From Reichenbachiella versicolor (GTDB lineage: Bacteria > Bacteroidota > Bacteroidia > Cytophagales > Cyclobacteriaceae), in the NCBI RefSeq assembly GCF_003171675.1, contig NZ_QFZQ01000004.1, forward strand, positions 124,001 through 188,000: a stretch of 64,000 bases of DNA, read 5' to 3'. Shown here piece by piece: positions 1 through 6,867 of this stretch. Below the pieces are notes generated by a model that saw only the letters and a program-made list of their open reading frames with translations, made no database searches and was not told the origin of the DNA. The position numbers and the translations under genes were made by a program. Numbering within the stretch: the first letter of the stretch is position 1; each line of letters opens with the position of its first letter.

Positions 1-922
1 TATTGCTATCCATCTTGTAGCAGCTATCCGAATCACCTATTTTCTCTTCGAATGTCTTTTTGAATAGGCTGATCTTATCTTGGCTAGTCTGCTGTAGGTG
101 ATTGTGACTTTCAATGTACTTGAAAGCTTCGTCTATCGATTTGACACTGTGAGGAGGGAGGGCGGTAGTGTAAATAAATGGTCTTGCAAAATTTATTAGG
201 TAATCAATGAGTTGCTGACCGCCAGCGATAGCGGCTCCATGGACGCCCATTGCTTTACCAAAAGTGTAAACTCTTGCAAAGAATTCTGTTTCGATTCCAA
301 GGTCGCAGACTAAACCTTGGCCTTGATCACCGTACATGCCAGTACTATGAGCTTCATCAACAATTAAATGTGCGTTGTGTTTTTTTGCTAACTCTATAAT
401 AGGCCCGAACTCAGCTTTGTCACCATCCATAGAATAAACAGATTCGATTACCACGAATTTCTCTCCAGTTGCATTGTTGAGTTTTCGTTCTAGGTCTTCA
501 ATATCATTGTGCTTGAAAGAATAGCTTTGAGCTTTACTAAGCTTTGCACCTTCCTTGAGGCAAACATGAGAAAGACTATCATAAATGATGGTGTCAGATC
601 GCTGGGGAATCGTAGATATTAGAGCAAGGTTAGCTACATAACCCGAGTTAAAAAGCAGCGTGGCTTCAGTATTAAATAGCTTCGCAAGCTTGTTTTCTAA
701 ATCCGTAGTACTTGATTGATTACCAGCTAGAAGCCTTGACCCTGTAGAACCATTGAGATATACAGAGGAAGTTTTATTGATATTGTGGAATAGTTCTTCA
801 GAGCGACTTAGCCCTAAATAGTCATTAGAAACAAAATCGATCAATTCACTATAATTTTTCAAGGTTCTCAGACTGCCTTCTAGTTTTCTCTCCTCTAGCT
901 TATCAAATATTTTGAGTTTCAT
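1..922 (-). CDS. bioF: 8-amino-7-oxononanoate synthase-like enzyme, 3' end beyond the window
   Basis: This is a PLP-dependent enzyme of the alpha-oxoamine synthase family. It probably condenses pimeloyl-ACP or -CoA with alanine to 8-amino-7-oxononanoate in biotin synthesis, in the cytoplasm. The frame opens with MKLKIFDKLEER at 922 and stays open to the window edge, giving about 307 codons, so the last quarter is missing. It shows the fold-type I marks DEAHSTG and TFGKAMGVHGA; the lysine in TFGKA is the expected Schiff-base lysine. FARPFIYTTALPPH is also typical of BioF. The gene is divergent from the barrel protein at 988. Serine palmitoyltransferase and 2-amino-3-ketobutyrate ligase are relatives, but the TFGKA and FARPFIYTTALPPH stretches favour BioF. 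The absence of other bio genes here is uninformative because the locus is cut. Confidence 0.85.
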   Translation of the reverse strand, partial: MKLKIFDKLEERKLEGSLRTLKNYSELIDFVSNDYLGLSRSEELFHNINKTSSVYLNGSTGSRLLAGNQSSTTDLENKLAKLFNTEATLLFNSGYVANLALISTIPQRSDTIIYDSLSHVCLKEGAKLSKAQSYSFKHNDIEDLERKLNNATGEKFVVIESVYSMDGDKAEFGPIIELAKKHNAHLIVDEAHSTGMYGDQGQGLVCDLGIETEFFARVYTFGKAMGVHGAAIAGGQQLIDYLINFARPFIYTTALPPHSVKSIDEAFKYIESHNHLQQTSQDKISLFKKTFEEKIGDSDSCYKMDSN

Positions 923-987
923 TTCAGTAGCGTAATAGATAGGTCGCGAAGTTACAGAATTAGCCTTGAGAGAAAATAAAACTCAGC

Positions 988-1599
988 ATGCAGAATAAAT
1001 GGCATTCAAATTGTAATGTGAAGCGCATGTATTATTTCGTAATAAAGTGTATTAGAAGTTTAATCTTTGGTTTATCGATAGTTTGTATTGTTAATGCTTC
1101 TGTTTTTGGCCAAAGCATTAACCTAGGACTTAGTGGTGGAGGGAATTTGAGTAGTTTAAAAGTTCCTGACTCAGAATATAAGATGGGGTATCACTATGGA
1201 GTATATGCTAGAGTTCTTAGTTCTAGTAAATGGGGTGCGCAAATAGACTTGACATATAATCGGCATCAAACTGAGTATCTCGGACATCTCTTAAAGATGA
1301 ATTATGTCACCGTTCCACTATTGATTCGATACAAATTCAACCCTCTTTTGTATTTACTTGTTGGGCCTCAGTACAGTTTTCTTGCAGAACAAGGAAAAAA
1401 TACTGAATTCGTTGAAGAAGGGCTTCGAAATACCTATTTAGGTGTGTGCTTTGGAGTGGGAGTAGACTTACCAATGGGCTTCGATATGTCTTTGAGAGTC
1501 AACAATGCTTTCAATGAGCTGTACACAGTTGATGGAGGCATTCCTAGTGATATTGTTCAACTGTCCTTAGAAATGGATCTTCTGAGATTTAAAAATTAA
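988..1599 (+). CDS. Outer-membrane beta-barrel protein, PorT-like family
   Basis: A small outer-membrane barrel protein of about 200 residues. The N-terminus has a hydrophobic stretch (SLIFGLSIVCIVNASVFGQ) ending in a plausible signal peptidase I site. After it come alternating amphipathic strands, such as NLGLSGGGNLSSL, YGVYARVL and VTVPLLIRYKF, then a glycine-rich LGVCFGVGVDL strand and a final LSLEMDLLRF strand. This is the pattern of the PorT/OMP_b-brl group common in Bacteroidota. The role of this copy is unknown. Two starts are possible, 988 and the internal ATG at 1027; the second gives a shorter, more normal signal peptide. The gene converges on glnS with a shared terminator between them. 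Confidence 0.7.
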   Translation: MQNKWHSNCNVKRMYYFVIKCIRSLIFGLSIVCIVNASVFGQSINLGLSGGGNLSSLKVPDSEYKMGYHYGVYARVLSSSKWGAQIDLTYNRHQTEYLGHLLKMNYVTVPLLIRYKFNPLLYLLVGPQYSFLAEQGKNTEFVEEGLRNTYLGVCFGVGVDLPMGFDMSLRVNNAFNELYTVDGGIPSDIVQLSLEMDLLRFKN

Positions 1600-1633
1600 T
1601 TCTACTCAGGGATTTTTCGTAAAAAGAAAGCGT

Positions 1634-1672
1634 AAAAAAAGCACTGCCAAAAGAAATGGTAGTGCTTTTTAT
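1634..1672. terminator. Bidirectional intrinsic terminator between barrel gene and glnS
   Basis: The arms AAGCACTGCCA (1639-1649) and TGGTAGTGCTT (1657-1667) pair with one G-U and have a 7-nt loop. The hairpin is flanked by an A-run on the left and a T-run on the right, so it can stop transcription from both converging genes. Confidence 0.8.
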
Positions 1673-1687
1673 ATTTTTATGTAGGGA

Positions 1688-3355
1688 TTACCCGTTTTTC
1701 TTCGCCCAATTATCACGAAGAGTTACAGTTCTATTAATTACCGGTTTTGTATCCGAGGAGTCTCTATCAATGATAAAATATCCCATTCTTTCAAACTGAA
1801 ATTGTGTTCCAACTTCCATTTTTCCTACAGACGGCTCGACCATAGCATTAGTCATGGTAGTCAGTGATTCAGGATTTAAATGGTTCTTGAAATCGTCCTC
1901 TATAGTATTCAAGTCTTCAGTCTTAAATAATCTGTCGTAGAGTCTAATTTCAGCATTCACTGCGTTATTAGCTTCTACCCATCCAAGAGTACCTTTTACT
2001 TTCTTACCCGTATTATCTTGACCACTTTTAGTCGCAGGGTCATATTCGCAGTACACTTCTTCTATTTCTCCCGCATCATTTTTCTTGAAGCCAGTACATT
2101 TCACGATGTAGGCGTATTTCAATCTTACTTCACGATCTGGTCCTAGTCTGAAAAACTTACGCGGAGGCTCTTCCATGAAGTCACCTCTTTCAATGTATAC
2201 CTCTCTAGAGAATGGTATTTGACGCTTCCCCGCATTTTCATCCTCAGGATTATTCACAGCGTCTAGTTGTTCAGTCTGTCCTTCTGGATAATTGGTGATA
2301 ACAAGTTTAATCGGATCCAAAACACCCAAAACTCTGTTGGCTTTCTTGTTTAAATCCTCTCTTACACTATGTTCTAAAAGAGCAACATCGCTGATACCGT
2401 CTCTTTTGGCTACTCCTACTTTTGATGCGAAGTTTTTGATCGAATCTGGAGTATAACCCCTTCTTCTGATACCAGAAATAGTCGGCATTCGAGGGTCATC
2501 CCATCCACTCACAAAGTTTCCCTCTACGAGTTCTCTAAGTTTTCTTTTACTTACTACTGTGTAGCTTAAGTTTAGTCTAGCAAACTCAGTTTGTTCACTT
2601 GGGAATATCCCTAGTTCCTTGATGAACCAATCATACAATGGTCTGTGTGAAGCAAACTCTAGTGTACACAAAGAGTGTGTAATGTTTTCGATGCTATCAG
2701 ATTGTCCATGTGCAAAGTCATAAGTAGGATAGATGCACCACTTGTCTCCTGTTCTATGGTGAGACGCCTTTTTGATTCTATAGATGACAGGGTCACGAAG
2801 CTGCATGATGGGTGATGCCATATCAATTTTTGCTCTCAAAACATGTGTTCCCTCGTCGTGCTTGCCAGCTTTCATTTCTTCGAAAATTGTAAGACTCTCT
2901 TCGGCAGGTCTGTCTCTATAGGGACTATCTACACCTGGTCGCGTAGGCGTTCCTCTGTCCTTACTGATCTCTTCAGCTGTACGATCATCTATGTATGCTT
3001 TACCATCTTTGATTAATTGTGTAGCAAAGCCATATAGTTGGTCAAAGTAGTCTGAAGCATAATACTCTCTGTCTGCCCAGTCGTACCCGAGCCATTTGAT
3101 ATCTTCCTTGATAGAGTCTACATACTCCGTATCCTCTTTTTCAGGATTGGTATCATCGAAGCGAAGGTTACATTGACCATTATACTTTTCCGCTAGACCG
3201 AAGTTTAAGCAGATAGATTTAGCATGTCCAATGTGTAAGTAACCATTTGGCTCTGGAGGGAAACGAGTGTGTAAAACACCTCCCTTTTTTCCTTCTGCCA
3301 AATCTTTTTCGACCATTTGCTCAATAAAGTTGAGCGTTTCCTTTTCGCTACTCAT
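1688..3355 (-). CDS. glnS: Glutaminyl-tRNA synthetase
   Basis: Class I aminoacyl-tRNA synthetase that charges tRNA-Gln with glutamine in the cytoplasm. The HIGH signature is in YLHIGHAKS, preceded by HTRFPPEPNG, a very conserved GlnRS/GluRS stretch. The KMSKS-like loop is VVSKRKL. The C-terminal half carries the anticodon-binding beta-barrels. The frame extends upstream to 3400, but MSSEKETLNFIEQMVEKDL at 3355 matches the usual GlnRS N-terminus. It gives 555 residues, close to the 554 of E. coli GlnRS, so I place the start there. The presence of GlnRS means this organism charges Gln directly, although Bacteroidota may also keep GatCAB. Confidence 0.97.
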   Translation of the reverse strand: MSSEKETLNFIEQMVEKDLAEGKKGGVLHTRFPPEPNGYLHIGHAKSICLNFGLAEKYNGQCNLRFDDTNPEKEDTEYVDSIKEDIKWLGYDWADREYYASDYFDQLYGFATQLIKDGKAYIDDRTAEEISKDRGTPTRPGVDSPYRDRPAEESLTIFEEMKAGKHDEGTHVLRAKIDMASPIMQLRDPVIYRIKKASHHRTGDKWCIYPTYDFAHGQSDSIENITHSLCTLEFASHRPLYDWFIKELGIFPSEQTEFARLNLSYTVVSKRKLRELVEGNFVSGWDDPRMPTISGIRRRGYTPDSIKNFASKVGVAKRDGISDVALLEHSVREDLNKKANRVLGVLDPIKLVITNYPEGQTEQLDAVNNPEDENAGKRQIPFSREVYIERGDFMEEPPRKFFRLGPDREVRLKYAYIVKCTGFKKNDAGEIEEVYCEYDPATKSGQDNTGKKVKGTLGWVEANNAVNAEIRLYDRLFKTEDLNTIEDDFKNHLNPESLTTMTNAMVEPSVGKMEVGTQFQFERMGYFIIDRDSSDTKPVINRTVTLRDNWAKKNG

Positions 3356-3498
3356 TCCGTAGTTGATAGTTAATGTTGTTAGGCTAGCAGATTTATTCAT
3401 CAGCTAGCTTTAGTTAAGCTTTTGAATTTCCATTTGGAAAACAAAATACAATTTTAGTCAAGAAAAGCCTCTTGGAGGTTCATGAAAGACCTTAATCT

Positions 3499-4158
3499 TT
3501 AGATGGATTTCATGTCTTTTATCATTTGAATAGGGTCTTCTGCTCCGAAAATACCTGAACCAGAAACGATCCAGTCGGTACCTGCATCGATCACATCTTT
3601 AATGTTATCAATTTTAACTCCTCCATCAATTTCGATCTTGATGAGCTCAAGGTTTCTATCCTTTAAGGTTTGTTTTAATGTTCTTATCTTTTCTACGCAA
3701 GATGGGATCAATTTTTGTCCTCCAAAGCCTGGGTTTACAGACATGATCAAAACAAAGTCTACTTCAGGAAGGATTTCTTCGATGGCTGAAAGAGGAGTGT
3801 GAGGATTCAGAACGACGCCGGCTTGAATGTTTCCCTGTTCTTTTATCAGCTGAATCGTTCTGTGTAGGTGAGGGCAAGCTTCTACGTGAACACTGATCAT
3901 ATCAGCACCAGCCTTGGCAAAATCTGGAATGTATAAGTCTGGGTTTTCGATCATCAAATGAACATCAATCGGTAACTCAGTGCATTTGCGAATATCTTTC
4001 AATACAAGAGGTCCAATAGTGATATTGGGAACGAAGTGACCATCCATGACATCATAATGGATGATATCTGCGCCTCCCTGTTCGACCATTTTAATATCAT
4101 CGCCGAGTCGTGAAAAATCTGCTGAAAGTAGGGAAGGTGCTATTTTGTAATCTGCCAT
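3499..4158 (-). CDS. rpe: Ribulose-phosphate 3-epimerase
   Basis: Interconverts D-ribulose 5-phosphate and D-xylulose 5-phosphate in the pentose phosphate pathway. The TIM-barrel has the family marks APSLLSADF at the N-terminus, HYDVMDGHFVPNITIG with a metal-binding His and the catalytic Asp, DVHLMI, MSVNPGFGGQ, EIDGGV with the second catalytic Asp, and VSGSGIF for phosphate binding. At 219 residues it has the family length. The product of the xylose pathway encoded at 9782-12619 (xylulose 5-phosphate) is its substrate, but the gene is not in that operon. It lies about 140 bases upstream of glnS on the same strand. Confidence 0.97.
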   Translation of the reverse strand: MADYKIAPSLLSADFSRLGDDIKMVEQGGADIIHYDVMDGHFVPNITIGPLVLKDIRKCTELPIDVHLMIENPDLYIPDFAKAGADMISVHVEACPHLHRTIQLIKEQGNIQAGVVLNPHTPLSAIEEILPEVDFVLIMSVNPGFGGQKLIPSCVEKIRTLKQTLKDRNLELIKIEIDGGVKIDNIKDVIDAGTDWIVSGSGIFGAEDPIQMIKDMKSI

Positions 4159-4271
4159 GCTTGTAGCTTGTTCGATAGTTGAATATTCAAAGTCTAAAAA
4201 TAGATGATGAATATTCAGTAAGAAGTTTTAAAAATAGTCGCAAATATAACGTGGTCTATTTAGGTAGAAAG

Positions 4272-4508
4272 CTATTCTTCTGTGTATTCTATTACATGAT
4301 GTGGGCGAAGTGATTTTTGGATAGTTTCAACATCTGATTCATTGATCACCATGATAGCAGCACTAAAGTTGTCTGCAATCTTTTCGACACCCACTTGGTG
4401 CAGTTCTATTTTGAATTTTTTAGCAAATTCTTCTAAATGGACAGCATGATGCTCAGCAGTAGGATGGGCATCTGGCCCATGCATCTCCCAGACTAGTTTG
4501 TATTTCAT
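4272..4508 (-). CDS. Small conserved protein of unknown function, coupled to the upstream gene
   Basis: A 78-residue cytoplasmic protein with no signal peptide or membrane segment, and a mixed alpha/beta composition. It is rich in histidine (MHGPDAHPTAEHHAVHLEEF near residues 9-28, RPHHVIEYTEE at the end). Its ATG overlaps the stop region of the 4505-5887 gene by 4 bases, so the two are probably translationally coupled and may act together. The His-rich N-terminus could bind a metal, which is speculation. I do not recognise a named domain. Confidence 0.7.
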   Translation of the reverse strand: MKYKLVWEMHGPDAHPTAEHHAVHLEEFAKKFKIELHQVGVEKIADNFSAAIMVINESDVETIQKSLRPHHVIEYTEE

Positions 4509-5887
4509 TTGATAGCAAACATTTCTTTTTCTTCTACTAGCGAACGAACCTTAGAAGGTACATAATCTTTCCAGCTATTGTCTCCAGCTTTGATGAGTTT
4601 CAATACTTTCTCAGAATCAATGCTCAGGTATTCATCTCGCACTTCTTCGATATCATCTATGAAGCCATTTTCCGTGAAGTGCTGATACAAATATTTTAGA
4701 TCTTCGCTTGGTTTGAAATTACAAGCTTTACTACTTGTACTAGTTGGATAAATCAAGAGCTTAGCATTGGACCCGAATAAATGACTGAAGGCTTCTAAGA
4801 TTCCTCCATTTAATGTCTCGTGTCTGTCCTTATCAAATATTCTAGTCAAGTTTTTAGAGCCTACGATGAGTCCCATTCGCTTTCCTCGGCTGTATTGCTT
4901 GAGGTATGAGGCTAACTGGTGTAGTCGATCGAAATTAGAGATCATTACATGTTGACCAAGAGCATTGAGTTGGCTGACTCTGTCTAGGAAGTCACTGTCG
5001 TCAATTTCGCCATCCGTAGCTAAGTCTGACAAAGTAAATTCGGCTAAGACTTGAACTCTTTTGGGGTCAACTTCTGTATCCTTTTGAAATTGATTGACCC
5101 CTGATACCATCATGTCTACTGAGCGATATGTTACAGGAGTGAATTGCCCTCGAAGTACACAAATATTCTTTTTGTAAAGTAAAGAGGAAGGTTGTTGTAC
5201 TTCGCCGTCTTTGTCAAACATGGCGGCTTGCGAAAGACCATGTTTTACCAACTTAAGAGCCATTAGTCTATTGTCTACCGGTCTGAAGTCCGGTCCTCTT
5301 AGTTTGAACATGTCTACGTCCAGTCGATCGTGACTAAGGTTGTCCCTGATTGAAGTCATTAATCTTTCAGGATCGTTTCGATGATTGAAACAGGCATAAA
5401 TAAGGTTGATACCTGCACGTCCAAGAGCTTCTTGCTGCCATATAGCATCTGGGTCACGTAATACCACATGTATAATACAGATATTCGGTTCACTATTGGG
5501 AGTGAGCTGAAACTTAACACCTAGCCATCCATTTCCTTGGTTAGTTTTTTTGTAATTAAGAGTTTCGACGGTATTAGCGAATGCAAAAAACAAAGTATCG
5601 TCTGCTCTGTGTCCCAGTCTCTCTGCCAGTAAGCTGTACTCATGTCCAAGCATCTTGTGAAGTTTCTCTTCACAGACATACCTATCTGTCTTGCCATAGA
5701 TAGCATCTGAAAACTTCATGTCGTAGGCAGACATGGTTTTGGCGATGGTACCTGAGGCACCTCCAGCACGGAAAAAGTTGGCTGCAGTTTCTTGTCCACC
5801 ACCGATTTCTGCAATGGTTCCGTATATGTCTGGTCTTAAATTCAGAGAAAGCGCTTTCTCTTTGGTAGTGTGTACGCCGTTTTCCAT
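4505..5887 (-). CDS. Conserved cytoplasmic protein of unknown function
   Basis: About 460 residues, soluble, without a signal peptide or transmembrane segment. I recognise it as a protein type that recurs in Bacteroidota without an established role. Conserved-looking blocks are IYGTIAEIGGGQETAANFF and GGASGTIAKTMSAYDMKFSD near the N-terminus, then VLRDPDAIWQQEALGRAGINL and IVGSKNLTRIFDKDRHE further on. None matches a catalytic signature I can name. The open frame reaches 5905, but the ATG at 5887 (MENGVHTTKEKALSLNLRP) places the conserved block at the usual distance. It is the first gene of a two-gene unit with the 78-residue protein, overlapping it by 4 bases. The sequence does not look exported. 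Confidence 0.75.
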   Translation of the reverse strand: MENGVHTTKEKALSLNLRPDIYGTIAEIGGGQETAANFFRAGGASGTIAKTMSAYDMKFSDAIYGKTDRYVCEEKLHKMLGHEYSLLAERLGHRADDTLFFAFANTVETLNYKKTNQGNGWLGVKFQLTPNSEPNICIIHVVLRDPDAIWQQEALGRAGINLIYACFNHRNDPERLMTSIRDNLSHDRLDVDMFKLRGPDFRPVDNRLMALKLVKHGLSQAAMFDKDGEVQQPSSLLYKKNICVLRGQFTPVTYRSVDMMVSGVNQFQKDTEVDPKRVQVLAEFTLSDLATDGEIDDSDFLDRVSQLNALGQHVMISNFDRLHQLASYLKQYSRGKRMGLIVGSKNLTRIFDKDRHETLNGGILEAFSHLFGSNAKLLIYPTSTSSKACNFKPSEDLKYLYQHFTENGFIDDIEEVRDEYLSIDSEKVLKLIKAGDNSWKDYVPSKVRSLVEEKEMFAIK

Positions 5888-6011
5888 GTCGAAAAGTTTG
5901 CACAAAGCTATTTATTAGCCTGATTTTACGGAAATTGCATGTAGGATTAATTATGTGTTTTTCTGCATAATTTATTCCGAATGACCAGCGTTGAACGGTT
6001 AAAGAGTTGAA

Positions 6012-6533
6012 ATGCAAGTACCTTATGAATTTATTGTCGGTAGTTTGATTTTTTTCGGACTGTTCATGTTGTGCTCGGTTGCCTATTATATAGACTCTTT
6101 ACACCTGTTTTATTATCGAAAGGTGAATTTCCGAATCGATGATCTGGAAATTAGCTATTGGTACAAATGGAAACTTTTTACCAGTAATAGCTCACCGTTT
6201 TTCGTTTGGAGAAAAATCAAGTTTAAAAATCACATGACCAATCAGGAGTCAGAGCATATTATGCAACCTGTCAGTGAAAAAGAGCATATTCTATATTTTT
6301 ATCTGGATAATAACTACAAGACCTATACAGGTGTACTATTCGATGCGGTAGTGGTAAGAGATGCAGACGTTTCTATGGGGTTTGATCTTTATTCCACGGA
6401 TTATTTAGGTAAGAATTATGTTTACGAACGTCGTAAGGAAAGTACTGAATACCTTGGGATGATTGAACGGGGTAAATTTTACAAAACAGAAGGTATGTAT
6501 CGAAATGTCAATAGTAAAGAGTTGAATTACTAA
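6012..6533 (+). CDS. Hypothetical protein with one N-terminal transmembrane helix
   Basis: 173 residues. Residues 8-27 (VGSLIFFGLFMLCSVAYYID) form one clear membrane helix. The rest is polar and rich in Tyr and Trp and most likely extends on one side of the inner membrane. I do not recognise a domain. The gene is divergent from the 4505-5887 unit. Its stop lies 7 bases before the 21-bp repeat array, so the array may act as its 3' untranslated region or terminator. Codon use resembles the neighbours, which supports a real gene. Confidence 0.65.
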   Translation: MQVPYEFIVGSLIFFGLFMLCSVAYYIDSLHLFYYRKVNFRIDDLEISYWYKWKLFTSNSSPFFVWRKIKFKNHMTNQESEHIMQPVSEKEHILYFYLDNNYKTYTGVLFDAVVVRDADVSMGFDLYSTDYLGKNYVYERRKESTEYLGMIERGKFYKTEGMYRNVNSKELNY

Positions 6534-6540
6534 AAAAACA

Positions 6541-6855
6541 GCCACACCCTAATCACCCACGGCCACACCCGAATGATCGCCGACCAAGCCCTAACGATCC
6601 ACGACCGCACCCGAATGACTGCCGACCATGCCCTAATGATCCACGTCCACACCCGAATGACTGCCGACCATGCCCTAATGATCCACGACCACACCCTAAT
6701 GACCCACGACCGTGCCCGAATGACTGCCGACCATACCCTAATGACCCACGACCGTGCCCGAATGACTGCCGACCATACCCTAACGATCCACGACCGTGCC
6801 CGAATGACCGCCGACCACTCCCTAACGATCCACGACCATGCCCGAATGACCGCCG
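6541..6855. repeat. Tandem array of fifteen 21-bp repeats in two alternating types
   Basis: Fifteen exact-length 21-bp units run without gaps, followed by a partial sixteenth. The shared core is CCCKAATGAY. Type A units read CCCTAATGATCCACG after their first six bases; type B units read CCCGAATGACTGCCG. Types alternate to make a 42-bp higher-order unit, except that units 7 and 8 (6667-6708) are both type A. The array is roughly 60 percent GC inside AT-rich DNA. Because 21 is a multiple of three, several reading frames stay open on both strands, giving artificial heptad proteins. It fills the whole space between the convergent genes ending at 6533 and 6868. It is too short in period for CRISPR. 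Confidence 0.95.
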
Positions 6856-6867
6856 ACCACGTATGGG

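Noticed and set aside
5682-6017. 111-codon minus-strand frame overlapping the start of the 460-residue conserved gene.
   Set aside because: It is a shifted-frame shadow of that gene and runs through its promoter region.
6541-6855. CRISPR array.
   Set aside because: Units are 21 bp and contiguous with no unique spacers of normal length, and no cas genes are present; the same applies to the array at 56641-56836.
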